DNA of 64,000 nt from Desulfovibrio aminophilus DSM 12254 (GTDB lineage: Bacteria; Desulfobacterota; Desulfovibrionia; Desulfovibrionales; Desulfovibrionaceae), in contig NZ_AUMA01000007.1 in the NCBI RefSeq assembly GCF_000422565.1, forward strand, positions 1 to 64,000. Reading direction: 5' to 3'. Every line of letters starts with the position of its first letter. Position 1 is the stretch's first letter. Below, in pieces: positions 32,190-43,254 of this stretch. The position numbers and the translations under genes were made by a program. The notes beneath the pieces are model-generated. The model ran no database searches. It saw only the letters and a list, made by a program, of their open reading frames with translations, and had not been told where the DNA came from.

Positions 32190-33605
32190 ATGGAGAGCAT
32201 CCGTTTACGACAGCATGGGCAATGGCTCCCGGCGGACGTGCAGACCCCCATCAGCCTCTATCTGAGTCTGGTGGGCGACCGGCCCGGGATTCTGCTGGAG
32301 AGCGCCGAGGTGGACGGGCGGCTGGGCCGCTTCAGCCTCATGGCCTGGGATTTCCGCCTGCGCCTGGCTCCCCGGGACGGACGGCTGGCCCTGGAGATCG
32401 GCGATCCCCGTCTGGAGGGCCTGCGTGACCTGGAGGGCCTGCCCTACCTGGAGGGCGTGCGCCGAGCCATGTCGCGCCTGGATCTGCTGTCGGACGAGTC
32501 CGTTGGCGAACTCCCGGCCCTGACCCGGGGACTGTACGGCTACTTCGGCTACAACACGGCGGGCATGTTCGAGCCCGCCCTGGCCGGGTCCGTGCCTCCG
32601 GTCGAGGCCGAGGCCTGCCTCGTGCTGGCCGGGCGGGTGGTGCTCTTCGATCATCTGCGCCATCGTTGCTGTTTCCTGAGCCTGGACGAGGGCGCCCGGC
32701 CGGAGGCGTTGCCCGTGAGCCTGGAGAACGGCCTCGGCGGCTGCCCCGACGAGCCGGAAGCCGCGCCGGGACGTGAGGAGTACTGCGCGGCCGTGCGCCG
32801 GGCCAAGGAGCTCATCACCGAGGGCGAGGGCATCCAGATCGTGCTCTCCACCCGCTTCTCCGTGCCCGCGCGCGAGGACGGCTTCTCCATCTACCGCCGC
32901 CTGCGCCAAGCCAATCCCTCGCCGTTCATGTTCTTCATGCGCTTTCCCGAGGTGGTTCTTCTGGGCTCCTCGCCGGAAATGATGGTACGCTGCGAGAAGG
33001 GACGACTGGAGGTCCGGCCCATCGCCGGAACCCGGCCGCGTTCGGCGGACCCGGCGCGGGATGACGCATTGGCCGAAGAGATGCTGGCCGATCCCAAGGA
33101 GCGGGCCGAACACGTCATGCTCGTGGACCTGGGCCGCAACGACCTGGGCCGGATCGCCGCCCCGGGCACTGTGCGCGTCGAGCGTTTCATGCAGGTGGAG
33201 CGCTTCTCCCACGTCATGCACCTGACTTCCTACGTGGAGGCCCGGCTGCGGGACGGGCTGGACGCCCTGGACGTGCTCGCCTCCACCTTTCCGGCGGGCA
33301 CGGTTTCCGGCGCGCCCAAGATCTGGGCCATGCGCACCATCGCGGCGATGGAGCGCCGTAATCGCGGACCCTACGCCGGGTGCATCGGCTGGCTCGGCCT
33401 GGACAAGGACGCGGTGAGCCTGGACACGGGCATCACCATCCGCAGCCTGTGGATCCGCGACGGCAAGGTCTGCTGGCAGGCCGGGGCCGGACTGGTCTAC
33501 GACTCCGTGCCGGAAAAGGAATGGGAGGAGTGCAACAACAAGGCCCGGGTTCTGCGCGAGGTCATCCGGGGCAAGGAGGGCGGCGATGTTTTTGCTCATC
33601 GATAA
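32190..33605 (+). CDS. trpE: Anthranilate synthase component I
   Basis: The 471-residue enzyme starts behind CCGGAGGACAC. It has the N-terminal LLES motif (PGILLESAEV) that binds tryptophan for feedback inhibition, and the chorismate-binding core (QIVLSTRFSVPA, MRFPEVVLLGSSPEMMVR, RPIAGTRPR, DLGRNDLGRI, STFPAGTVSGAPKIWAM). It converts chorismate to anthranilate with TrpG-supplied ammonia. The trpG start lies inside its last 20 bases. Confidence 0.96.
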   Translation: MESIRLRQHGQWLPADVQTPISLYLSLVGDRPGILLESAEVDGRLGRFSLMAWDFRLRLAPRDGRLALEIGDPRLEGLRDLEGLPYLEGVRRAMSRLDLLSDESVGELPALTRGLYGYFGYNTAGMFEPALAGSVPPVEAEACLVLAGRVVLFDHLRHRCCFLSLDEGARPEALPVSLENGLGGCPDEPEAAPGREEYCAAVRRAKELITEGEGIQIVLSTRFSVPAREDGFSIYRRLRQANPSPFMFFMRFPEVVLLGSSPEMMVRCEKGRLEVRPIAGTRPRSADPARDDALAEEMLADPKERAEHVMLVDLGRNDLGRIAAPGTVRVERFMQVERFSHVMHLTSYVEARLRDGLDALDVLASTFPAGTVSGAPKIWAMRTIAAMERRNRGPYAGCIGWLGLDKDAVSLDTGITIRSLWIRDGKVCWQAGAGLVYDSVPEKEWEECNNKARVLREVIRGKEGGDVFAHR

Positions 33606-34170
33606 TTTCGACTCCTTCACCTTCAACCTCGTGCAGGCGTTTCAGCAGCAAGGGGCCGACCCCGTGGTGCTGCGCAACGACCGGCCCGAGCTGTTGGAAC
33701 TGGCGGGGAGCGGCACGCTTTCCCGGGTCTGCATCTCGCCCGGGCCGAGCCGTCCGGAAAACGCCGGGTTCTGCCTGGAGTTCCTGGGCCGCCTGCCCGC
33801 GAGCGTGCCGGTGCTCGGCGTCTGCCTGGGCCACCAGATCCTGGGGCATTTCGCCGGGGCTCCGGTGGTGCGGGCCGAACGGATCATGCACGGCAAGACC
33901 TCCCTGGTGACTCACGACGGGGAAGGACTTTTCCGGGGCGTGCCCAACCCCCTGGAGGTTTGTCGCTACCATTCCCTGCTGGTCCTGGCCGAGCAGGCCC
34001 CGGAACGGGTGCGGATCACGGCCCGGGCGGACGAGAACGAGGTCATGGGGCTGGCCTATCTGGACCGGCCCTGGGCCGGGGTGCAGTTCCACCCCGAGTC
34101 CATCCTGACCCCCCAGGGGCCCATGCTCCTGGCCAACTTCCTGAATATCCCGGCCGCCGTGGCGGCCTGA
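33586..34170 (+). CDS. trpG: Anthranilate synthase component II (glutamine amidotransferase)
   Basis: The class I glutaminase of 194 residues has the nucleophile motif GVCLGHQILGHF, the C-terminal His-Glu GVQFHPESILTP and the opening LLIDNFDSFTFNLVQ. It is a separate protein, not fused to TrpD as in enterics. The 20-base overlap with trpE suggests coupled translation and equal amounts. Confidence 0.96.
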   Translation: MFLLIDNFDSFTFNLVQAFQQQGADPVVLRNDRPELLELAGSGTLSRVCISPGPSRPENAGFCLEFLGRLPASVPVLGVCLGHQILGHFAGAPVVRAERIMHGKTSLVTHDGEGLFRGVPNPLEVCRYHSLLVLAEQAPERVRITARADENEVMGLAYLDRPWAGVQFHPESILTPQGPMLLANFLNIPAAVAA

Positions 34171-34180
34171 GGAGGAACGC

Positions 34181-35176
34181 ATGGACGGTCTGCGCGACAT
34201 CTTGGAATCCCTGGCCCTGGGCCGCGATCTGAGCGGGGAACAGACCACGCTGGTTTTCGACGCGCTCATGGGCGGACAGCTGACCCCCTCCCAGGCCGGA
34301 GCCCTGCTCATGGGCCTGCGGGCCAAGGGCGAGACGCCGATCGAACTGGCCGCGGCCGTGAGCGGGGCCCTACGCCACGCCAAACTGCTGGAGGGTCTTG
34401 CCGGGCCGTGCATCGACACCTGCGGCACGGGCGGCGACGGCACATGCAGCTTCAACTGCTCCACGGCCGTGGCCCTGTTTCTGGCCGACATGGGATATCA
34501 GGTGGTCAAACACGGCAACCGGGCAGTGTCCTCCTCCTGCGGCAGCGCCGACGCGGTGGAGGCCGTGGGCCTGCCCCTGCCCAAGGAGCCCGGAGAAGCC
34601 GCGGCGGAACTGGCCCGGCGCAACTTCGTCTTCCTCTTCGCGCCGTTCTACCACCCGGCTTTCGCCAACGTGGCCCCGACCCGTCGGGAACTGGGCATCC
34701 GCACCATGTTCAACTTCATGGGACCGCTGCTCAATCCGGCCCGGCCCACGCACCAGCTCCTTGGCGTGGGCGTGGCCGGAGCGTTGGACCTCATGGCCCA
34801 GGCCCTGGCCCTGACCGGAGTGGATGAGGCCCTGGTGGTTCACGGCTTCGGCGGCTTCGACGAGCTGACCACCTTCGGCCCGGCCCAGGTGCGGCGGGTG
34901 CGGCGGGGTCGGGCGGAGCCCCTGGTGATCGATCCCCAGGTCCTGGGCCTGCCCCGGCACCGGCCCGAGGACGTGCGGGTGGACGGCAAGGAACAGGCCA
35001 TCGCGGTGCTCAAGGATGTCCTTTCGGGGCGGGGAAATCCGGCCATGCGGGACATGACCGCCCTGAACCTGGCGGCTTGCCTTTCCCTGCTCACGGACAG
35101 CCCGCTGGGCGACTGCCTGCCTCGCGCGCGGGAGAAGGTCTCGGCCGGACTCTCCGGGGAGGTGCTCCATGCTTGA
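34181..35176 (+). CDS. trpD: Anthranilate phosphoribosyltransferase
   Basis: The enzyme of 331 residues has the PRPP motif CGTGGDGTCSFNCSTAVAL, KHGNRAVSSSCGSADAVEA and NFMGPLLNPARPTHQLLGV. It starts behind GAGGAACGC and overlaps trpC by 8 bases. Confidence 0.96.
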   Translation: MDGLRDILESLALGRDLSGEQTTLVFDALMGGQLTPSQAGALLMGLRAKGETPIELAAAVSGALRHAKLLEGLAGPCIDTCGTGGDGTCSFNCSTAVALFLADMGYQVVKHGNRAVSSSCGSADAVEAVGLPLPKEPGEAAAELARRNFVFLFAPFYHPAFANVAPTRRELGIRTMFNFMGPLLNPARPTHQLLGVGVAGALDLMAQALALTGVDEALVVHGFGGFDELTTFGPAQVRRVRRGRAEPLVIDPQVLGLPRHRPEDVRVDGKEQAIAVLKDVLSGRGNPAMRDMTALNLAACLSLLTDSPLGDCLPRAREKVSAGLSGEVLHA

Positions 35177-35948
35177 GCGTTTTCGCCAGGCCAAGCAGGC
35201 CGAGCTGGCCCGCTTGCGTTCGGCGGCCGAGGCCGGAGCCCTGCCCGAGCCCCTGGCCGGAGCGCGGCCCGGCTTCCAGGCGGCCTTGGCCGCCGGGGGG
35301 CCCTGCGCGGTCATCGCCGAGTACAAACGGGCCTCGCCCTCGCGGGGGACGATCAACCTCTCCCTGGAGCCAGGCGACGTGGCCCGGATGTATGCCCGGG
35401 CCGGGGCCTCGGCCCTGTCCGTGCTCACCGAGGAGGCCCATTTCCAGGGACGTCTGGAATACCTCGCGGCCATGACCGGCCCAGGGCTGCCGCTGTTGCG
35501 CAAGGACTTCCTCTTCCACCCGCTCCAGGTGCTGGAAACCGCGACCACCCCGGCCTCGGCCTTGTTGCTCATCGCGCGCATGTTCCGGGAGGCCCGTGAA
35601 TTGCGCGATCTGCGGGAGATGACCGAGGGCCTGGGGCTGGAGGCCGTGGTCGAGGTCTTCGACGCGGCCGATCTGGAACTGGCCCGGGAGTCCGGGGCCG
35701 CGCTCATCCAGGTGAACAACCGCGACCTTGAGCGGCTCAGCGTGAGCCTGGACGTCTCGCGCGGCCTGGCCGGACAGCGCCGGGAGGGCGAGTTCTGGAT
35801 CAGCGCCAGCGGCGTGGAGCGGCCGGAGCAGGTGCGCGAGCTGGCCTCCCTCGGTTTCGGGGCCGTGCTGGTGGGCACCTCGCTCATGTCCAGCGAGGAC
35901 CCCGGCGCGACCCTGGCCGCCCTCGCGGCGGCGGGGAGGCGGCCGTGA
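35169..35948 (+). CDS. trpC: Indole-3-glycerol phosphate synthase
   Basis: The (beta-alpha)8 enzyme of 259 residues has VIAEYKRASPSRG, ALSVLTEEAHFQG, LLRKDFLFHPLQV, QVNNRDLERLSV and WISASGVERPEQV, the usual catalytic Lys/Glu/Asn set. It is separate from TrpF. It overlaps trpD and trpF by a few bases each. Confidence 0.96.
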   Translation: MLERFRQAKQAELARLRSAAEAGALPEPLAGARPGFQAALAAGGPCAVIAEYKRASPSRGTINLSLEPGDVARMYARAGASALSVLTEEAHFQGRLEYLAAMTGPGLPLLRKDFLFHPLQVLETATTPASALLLIARMFREARELRDLREMTEGLGLEAVVEVFDAADLELARESGAALIQVNNRDLERLSVSLDVSRGLAGQRREGEFWISASGVERPEQVRELASLGFGAVLVGTSLMSSEDPGATLAALAAAGRRP

Positions 35949-36571
35949 GCGGCCCGCTGGTCAAGGTCTGCGGCATGACTCGCAGCGTGGATGTGCGCGC
36001 CTGCCGCGATCTCGGCGTGGACCTCATCGGCTTCATCTTCCACCCCAAGAGTCCCCGTTGCGTGGAGCCGTCCTTCGCGGCGGGCGTGCCCCGGGGCGGA
36101 CCGCTCAAGGTCGGGGTCTTCGTGGACCAGAGCGCGGACGAGGTGAACCGGATCATGGACTTGGCCGGGCTGGACCTGGCCCAACTCCATGGCGGCCAGG
36201 ATGCGGAGTTCTGCAGGGCCGTGGGACCGGAACGGGTGCTCAAGGCCCTCTGGCCCGAATCACTGGGCTCGGCCCGGGCCCTGGAGGCCGAGGCCGCCCG
36301 CTTCGCGGGCTGCTGCCGGGCCCTGCTTTTGGACGCCGGGAAGAGTGGCGGAGGGCATGGCCGTCCGATGGATTTTACGATTTTGCAACATGCTGTTTTA
36401 AAAAAAGATTGGTTCCTTGCTGGTGGTCTCGGGCCGGAGACGCTTTCGGCCGCCCTGGCGGCCTGCTCGCCCTCGGGCCTGGACTGCAACTCCGGCGTGG
36501 AGGACGCGCCGGGGATCAAGAACCGGAACAAGATCGCGGCCGTGCTGCGGCTCGTCGGTCGCAACGTGTAA
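35945..36571 (+). CDS. trpF: Phosphoribosylanthranilate isomerase
   Basis: The enzyme of 208 residues has a GTG start overlapping trpC. It has the catalytic Cys in VKVCGMTR, DLIGFIFHPKSPRCV, the LHGGQDAEF phosphate strand and LLLDAGKSGGGHG with the catalytic Asp. The codons at about 36372-36420 form a conspicuous AT-rich patch including TTTTAAAAAAA, unlike the rest of the operon, yet the frame stays open and the protein aligns with the family through it. Confidence 0.92.
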   Translation: MSGPLVKVCGMTRSVDVRACRDLGVDLIGFIFHPKSPRCVEPSFAAGVPRGGPLKVGVFVDQSADEVNRIMDLAGLDLAQLHGGQDAEFCRAVGPERVLKALWPESLGSARALEAEAARFAGCCRALLLDAGKSGGGHGRPMDFTILQHAVLKKDWFLAGGLGPETLSAALAACSPSGLDCNSGVEDAPGIKNRNKIAAVLRLVGRNV

Positions 36572-36588
36572 CGACTGGGGATGAGGTC

Positions 36589-37752
36589 ATGAAGAAAGGC
36601 TACTTCGGAGACTTCGGCGGGCAGTTCGTGCCTGAGCTGCTCATGCCGCCGCTGCTGGAACTGGAGACGGTCCTCAACGAGGTGGTGCGCACCGACGCGT
36701 TCCGCGACCGCCTGGCCGAGGAACTGCGGGACTACGTCGGCCGTCCCTCGGCCCTGACCCGCTGCCCCACGCTCTCGGAGCGCACGGGCGTGGACATCTG
36801 GCTCAAGCGCGAGGACCTGAACCACTCGGGTTCGCACAAGATCAACAACACCATCGGCCAGGGCCTGCTGACCAAGATGATTGGCAAGGAGGTGCTCATG
36901 GCCGAGACCGGCGCGGGCCAGCACGGCGTGGCCACGGCCACGGCCGCCGCCCGCTTCGGCCTGTCCTGCGTGGTCTTCATGGGTGCGCTGGACGTGGAGC
37001 GCCAGTCGCACAACGTGCACCGCATGAAGCTCCTGGGGGCCGAGGTGGTGGCCGTGGAGTCCGGCACGCGCACGCTCAAGGACGCCATCAACGCGGCCCT
37101 GCGCTACTGGATCGCGGAGCAGCGCTCGGCGCACTACTGCTTCGGCACGGCCGCCGGACCGCATCCCTTCCCGGAGTTGGTGCATGAGTTCCAGGCCGTG
37201 ATCAGCCGCGAGGCCCGGGCCCAGTTCCTGGAGCGCGCCGGGCGTCTGCCGCATGCCGTGGTGGCCTGCGTGGGCGGCGGCTCCAACGCCATCGGCATGT
37301 TCCACGAGTTCCTCCCGGACCGCGAGGTGCGGCTCATCGGCGTGGAGGCCGGAGGCTCGGGCGAGCCGGGCTGCTTCAACTCCGCGCCGCTCAACCTGGG
37401 CACCCCCGGCGTGCTCCACGGCATGCACACCCAGCTGCTCCAGACCAAGGAGGGCCAGATTCTGCCCTCGCATTCCATCGCCCCGGGCCTGGACTATCCG
37501 GGCGTGGGACCGGAGCACTCGGCGCTCCAGGCCTCGGGCCGGGCCGAGTACGGCCTGGTCAACGACGCCCAGGCCCTGGCCGCGTTCCAGGCCCTGACCC
37601 TGAGCGAGGGCATCCTCCCGGCTTTGGAATCCTGCCACGCCCTGGCCTGGGTGCTGGAGAACGCCGCCTCCCTCAAGGGCCAGAGCGTCATCGTCTGCCT
37701 CTCCGGCAGAGGCGACAAGGACCTGGACATCGTGGAGCAGAACCTCGGCTGA
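36589..37752 (+). CDS. trpB: Tryptophan synthase beta chain
   Basis: The 387-residue PLP enzyme starts MKKGYFGDFGGQFVPE and has the Schiff-base Lys in HSGSHKINN, AETGAGQHGVATA, GGGSNAIGMF and CLSGRGDKD. It belongs to the standard TrpB1 group that pairs with TrpA encoded 26 bases downstream. Confidence 0.97.
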   Translation: MKKGYFGDFGGQFVPELLMPPLLELETVLNEVVRTDAFRDRLAEELRDYVGRPSALTRCPTLSERTGVDIWLKREDLNHSGSHKINNTIGQGLLTKMIGKEVLMAETGAGQHGVATATAAARFGLSCVVFMGALDVERQSHNVHRMKLLGAEVVAVESGTRTLKDAINAALRYWIAEQRSAHYCFGTAAGPHPFPELVHEFQAVISREARAQFLERAGRLPHAVVACVGGGSNAIGMFHEFLPDREVRLIGVEAGGSGEPGCFNSAPLNLGTPGVLHGMHTQLLQTKEGQILPSHSIAPGLDYPGVGPEHSALQASGRAEYGLVNDAQALAAFQALTLSEGILPALESCHALAWVLENAASLKGQSVIVCLSGRGDKDLDIVEQNLG

Positions 37753-37778
37753 AACCGGAACCATACGGAGACGCACCC

Positions 37779-38546
37779 ATGAATTCGCTTCTCACCGAGA
37801 AAATCACGGCGGCCAAGGCCGCCGGACGGCTGGGCCTCATCCCCTTCCTGCCCGGAGGCTACCCGGACAAGGCGGGCTTCTGGGACGCCCTGGCGGCCCT
37901 GGACGCGGGCGGGGCCGACATCATCGAGATCGGCATGCCCTTCTCCGACCCCGTGGCCGACGGTCCCGTGGTCGAGGCGGCCTCGCTCCAGGCCCTGGAG
38001 CAGGGCGTGAACCTGACCTGGATTCTCTCCGGGCTGGCCGAGCAACGGTCCCGGCTGAGCGCGGGCATCGTGCTCATGGGCTACTTCAACCCCGTGCTCC
38101 AGTACGGCCTGGAGCGTTTCGCCGAAGACGCGGCCAAGGCCGGGGTCAACGGCCTGATTCTTGCCGACGTGCCCTTCGAGGAGGCCGGGGAAATCCGCGC
38201 CCTCCTGGCCGCCCGGAACATCGACCTCATCCCCTTGGTGGGCCTGAATACCTCCCGGGAACGCATGAAGCTCTATGCCGGGAACGCCCGGGGCTTCGTC
38301 TACTTCGTCTCGGTGCTGGGCACCACGGGCGAGCGGACCAGCCTGCCGGACGAGGTGCGCCAGGGCCTGGCCCTGGCCCGGGAGTGTTTCGACATTCCCC
38401 TGGCCCTGGGCTTCGGCATCAAGTCCCCGGAACAGCTCAAGGAGCTGAGCGGGCTGATCGACGCGGCCGTGTTCGGGTCGAGCCTCATCCGGCACCTGGA
38501 CGCGGGTGGCGACTCGGCGGGCTTCATGGCCCGCTGGACGAAATAG
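37779..38546 (+). CDS. trpA: Tryptophan synthase alpha chain
   Basis: The 255-residue lyase has the catalytic Glu and Asp in IIEIGMPFSDPVADGP, the loop region ILADVPFEEAGEI, and YFVSVLGTTGERTSLP. It is last in the operon and is followed by a terminator 115 bases on. It splits indole-3-glycerol phosphate and passes indole to TrpB. Confidence 0.96.
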   Translation: MNSLLTEKITAAKAAGRLGLIPFLPGGYPDKAGFWDALAALDAGGADIIEIGMPFSDPVADGPVVEAASLQALEQGVNLTWILSGLAEQRSRLSAGIVLMGYFNPVLQYGLERFAEDAAKAGVNGLILADVPFEEAGEIRALLAARNIDLIPLVGLNTSRERMKLYAGNARGFVYFVSVLGTTGERTSLPDEVRQGLALARECFDIPLALGFGIKSPEQLKELSGLIDAAVFGSSLIRHLDAGGDSAGFMARWTK

Positions 38547-38661
38547 CGGAGTCGGCTGCCCAGAAGTCGCGCCATGCGATTTTCAGAGACCGTCGATTTT
38601 GAATCAATTTGTTTATATTTCGGAATGTTTTGATGTCTTGCCGGAAATCGTTTCGAGATCA

Positions 38662-38700
38662 GCAAAAGGCGGATTCCCCTGAAGGGCACCCGCCTTTTGC
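38662..38700. terminator. Bidirectional terminator between trpA and the phosphoglucomutase gene
   Basis: A perfect 11-bp stem (GCAAAAGGCGG / CCGCCTTTTGC) whose AAAA and TTTT arms give a T run in both directions. The 115 bases before it are AT-rich and hold no gene I can see. Confidence 0.82.
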
Positions 38701-38717
38701 ATTTCTGGTCGAGCGGT

Positions 38718-40370
<1,653 letters not shown>

Positions 40371-40464
40371 GGAACCCTCCCTTTTGCCGGAGAATAGCAG
40401 GGAGCGGGGGGACGGACAAGGAGGCCTTGAGCCGGAACGCCTTTTGGGGCTAGGGTCGGGAGTG

Positions 40465-41220
40465 ATGGAAAAGACGGACGACGTGCGCGTGGAATGTTCC
40501 GGCGATCTGGCCTCCCTGGTTCGGCGGCCCGGCGGCGGAATCGCGCGCTACACGCTGGAGCGCCGCGCCTCGGTCAAGGACGTGCTGGAGGCCCTGGGCG
40601 TGCCCCACACCGAGGTCTACGGGATCAAAGTGGATGGCGGGACCGTGGATTTCGGGCACGTCCTGGAGCCGGGCCAAATCGTGCGTGCTGAACCCGCCGC
40701 GCCGCCGGTGGACGTGACCGTGCCCACGCCGTTGCGGCCTCGCGCCCTGCCCGGACTGCGCTTTCTGGTGGATGAGAACGTGGCCAAGCTGGCGCCCCTG
40801 TTGCGGGCGCTGGGATTTGACGCGGTCCATGACCGCCGCTCGGGAGATGCGCGCATCGCCCGCCTGGCCGCCGACGAGGGCCGGGTTGTGCTTTCCCGGG
40901 ACCGAGCCCTGCTCAAACGCTCCGCGATCACTTGGGGGCGCCTGATCCGGGCGGCCATGCCCCTGGAACAGCTGGTCGAGGTGCTCGACCTGTTCGGGGC
41001 GCGCAAGGCCCCCGCGCCCTTCAGCCGCTGCCTGCGCTGCAACGCGGAGTTGGCGGCGGTGGACAAGCGGGAGGTTCTGCACCGGCTGGAGCCGAAGACC
41101 CGCCTGTACTACGACGAGTTCCGCCTTTGCCCGGTCTGCCGCAGGATTTATTGGCGCGGTTCGCACCAGGAGCACATGCGCGGCTCCCTGCTGCGCGCGG
41201 GGGTGATCCTGGCTGACTGA
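40465..41220 (+). CDS. Mut7-C RNase-like protein with N-terminal ubiquitin-like domain
   Basis: The 251-residue protein has three parts. Residues of about 5-85 look like a ThiS/MoaD-type beta-grasp (Mut7-C ubiquitin) domain. Residues 90-170 look like a PIN-like Mut7-C domain ([22 protein letters not shown], then [21 protein letters not shown] with acidic residues). A C-terminal zinc ribbon has CLRC and CPVC pairs. The family is predicted to cut RNA, but its substrate is unknown. It starts at ATG 40465, divergent from pgm, with 94 bases between. Confidence 0.85.
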   Translation: MEKTDDVRVECSGDLASLVRRPGGGIARYTLERRASVKDVLEALGVPHTEVYGIKVDGGTVDFGHVLEPGQIVRAEPAAPPVDVTVPTPLRPRALPGLRFLVDENVAKLAPLLRALGFDAVHDRRSGDARIARLAADEGRVVLSRDRALLKRSAITWGRLIRAAMPLEQLVEVLDLFGARKAPAPFSRCLRCNAELAAVDKREVLHRLEPKTRLYYDEFRLCPVCRRIYWRGSHQEHMRGSLLRAGVILAD

Positions 41221-41325
41221 CGCCCGCCGCGCGCAGGGTTGAAAGCGCGCCCGGGCTGTATTAAGAATCGTGAAGATTATCCGCGCCCTGTCGCGCCGGG
41301 CCATCCCTCTGCCACCGGAGATCGT

Positions 41326-42240
41326 ATGTCGGCCAGCTCCAAGACGGTCAAGGAATTCATCGCCAGGGCCAAGTCCTATATCCAGCGCAACGATTATCTT
41401 CGTACGCTCAAGGCCCTCTGCCAGGCCCTGGAGCTGCTCCAGGGCAGCCAGATCTTCGGCCGCGAACGCTTCGAGGTGAACGTGCTTCTGGACGAGGCCC
41501 TGCGCGACCTCTCCGGCATGAAGCAGATCAAGCGCGTCTTCCCCCAGGGAATCCACTACGAGAAGGGCCAGGAAAAGACCCTCTGGCGTACGCTCACGCG
41601 CATGCACGACAAGCTCGAGGCGGCCATCGAGAAGGTCCGCGTGGAGAAGATCCGGGCCCAGAAGCTGGAACTGGACGAGATGCTCATGAAGGCCCAGGAC
41701 TTCCTGTCCAAGAAGGAACCCCTGGAAGCGCGCAAGCTGTTCCGCAAGGCCTCCGAGTTGTACCCGGAGGAGAAGAACCTGCCCGTGGACATCGGCAACC
41801 GCCTGATGATGGCCGGGCTCTTCGTGGAGGCCCTGGAGTACTTCAAGCGCGGCATGGAAGTCGACTCCTCCGATCCCCGGCCCTATCAGTTCTCGATCCT
41901 CTGCCACGAGGCGACGGGTGAGTTGGACAAGGCCGAGGAGGTTGTCAAGGAGACCTTGCGCCGCTTCGGCGGCAACGAGAGCATCTACCTGCGCATGGCC
42001 AAGTTGGCCCTGCAGAAGCGCCAATGGTCCGAGGCCTATGACGCCGTGGCCCAGGCGCTCCAACTCAATCCCACCAACCAGGAAGGCCTCAAGATTCTCA
42101 AGCAGGTGGGACCGCGCATCTTCGGCGCGGGCTTCGACCCTACCAAAAGCCTGCCCTCCAAGGCTCCGAAGGGCGCCGGCGAAGACGCGGCCAAGGCCCC
42201 GACCCGGGCTCCGGGCGCACCCATCAAGCTCGATCTGTAG
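41326..42240 (+). CDS. TPR-repeat protein
   Basis: The 304-residue protein starts at the ATG behind CCGGAGATCGT. It has helical repeats such as AQDFLSKKEPLEARKLFRKA, GNRLMMAGLFVEALEYFKRG and LALQKRQWSEAYDAVAQALQ, with a basic middle and a Pro/Ala/Lys-rich tail. No signal peptide, so cytoplasmic. Its partner and role are unknown to me. Confidence 0.75.
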   Translation: MSASSKTVKEFIARAKSYIQRNDYLRTLKALCQALELLQGSQIFGRERFEVNVLLDEALRDLSGMKQIKRVFPQGIHYEKGQEKTLWRTLTRMHDKLEAAIEKVRVEKIRAQKLELDEMLMKAQDFLSKKEPLEARKLFRKASELYPEEKNLPVDIGNRLMMAGLFVEALEYFKRGMEVDSSDPRPYQFSILCHEATGELDKAEEVVKETLRRFGGNESIYLRMAKLALQKRQWSEAYDAVAQALQLNPTNQEGLKILKQVGPRIFGAGFDPTKSLPSKAPKGAGEDAAKAPTRAPGAPIKLDL

Positions 42241-42381
42241 CCTCTTCCGCCTGACGGGAACGTCCGTCTGCAGGACTCATTTCCGTTCGCTTTTCCATTA
42301 TCATTGTGTCTTTTCTTGAAAGTCTGCTACAGGAAAAGATGCGTTCCCGGATCGCGTCCGAGCGCCGGGAAGGGAGAGCGG

Positions 42382-43254
42382 ATGACCGGATTGCCGGGCA
42401 AGTGGTTCCCCTGGGCGGCGGCGACCGTCCTGGTCGTGATCGCCGCCGCGGTCTGGCTGGGGCGGGGCGACTCCTCCCTGGACCGCGCGCGCGAGGCGGG
42501 CATGATTCACGTGGGCTACGCCGTGGAGGCGCCCTACGCCTTTCTTTCCTCCCATGGCGAGGTCACGGGTGAATCCCCGGAAGTGGCGCGGGTCATCGCT
42601 GGACGACTGGGCATCGGCCGCATCGAGTGGCGTCAGGCCGAATTCGGAGTGCTCATTGACGAATTGTTGAGCGGCCGGGTGGACGTGATCGCGGCGGGCA
42701 TGTTCATCACCCCGGAACGAGCCCGGCGGGTGGCCTTTTCCGAGCCGACCTTCCATGTGCAACCCGCGCTGCTTGTTCCCCGGGGCAATCCGCGCGGCAT
42801 CCATTCCTACTCCCAGGCCCTGGCAACGAAGGATGTCCGCGTGGCGGTGCTCTCCGGCGCGATCGAGGAATCCCTCCTCAAGGGGTTGGGCGCAAGGGAA
42901 TCCCAACTGGCCTCGGTTCCCGACGCGCTCACCGGTAGGGTGGCCGTGGAGTCGGGCTATGCCGCCGGACTGGCCCTGTCCTCGCCCACGATCCACTGGA
43001 TGGAACTGTGCGACGAGTTGGGCCGGACCGAGGCGGCGCAGCCGTTCACAGCGCCCGAGGCCTACCAAACCGCCGGATTGGGATACGGAGCCTTCGTCTT
43101 CCGCAAGGATGACCGGGCCTTGTTGGCGGCCTGGAATCGTGAGCTGAAGACCTTCGTCGGCGGCCCGGAGCACCGGGCCCTGGTGTCCCGTTTCGGCTTC
43201 GGCGAGGCCGAGCTTCCCGGGGCCACGACCACGGAGGATATCCTCGGGCGATGA
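42382..43254 (+). CDS. Family 3 extracellular solute-binding protein paired with a sensor kinase
   Basis: The 290-residue protein starts behind AGGGAGAGCGG with an N-terminal membrane/signal segment (WAAATVLVVIAAAVWLG). The SBP_bac_3 fold follows: IHVGYAVEAPYAFLSSHGEVTGESPEVA, LLSGRVDVIAAGMFITPERARRVAFS, and VESGYAAGLALSSP. It resembles the amino-acid or ectoine binding type. No permease or ATPase gene is near. Instead its stop overlaps the start of a hybrid histidine kinase (ATGA), so it probably acts as a periplasmic ligand sensor for that kinase; that is inference from the coupling. Confidence 0.8.
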   Translation: MTGLPGKWFPWAAATVLVVIAAAVWLGRGDSSLDRAREAGMIHVGYAVEAPYAFLSSHGEVTGESPEVARVIAGRLGIGRIEWRQAEFGVLIDELLSGRVDVIAAGMFITPERARRVAFSEPTFHVQPALLVPRGNPRGIHSYSQALATKDVRVAVLSGAIEESLLKGLGARESQLASVPDALTGRVAVESGYAAGLALSSPTIHWMELCDELGRTEAAQPFTAPEAYQTAGLGYGAFVFRKDDRALLAAWNRELKTFVGGPEHRALVSRFGFGEAELPGATTTEDILGR

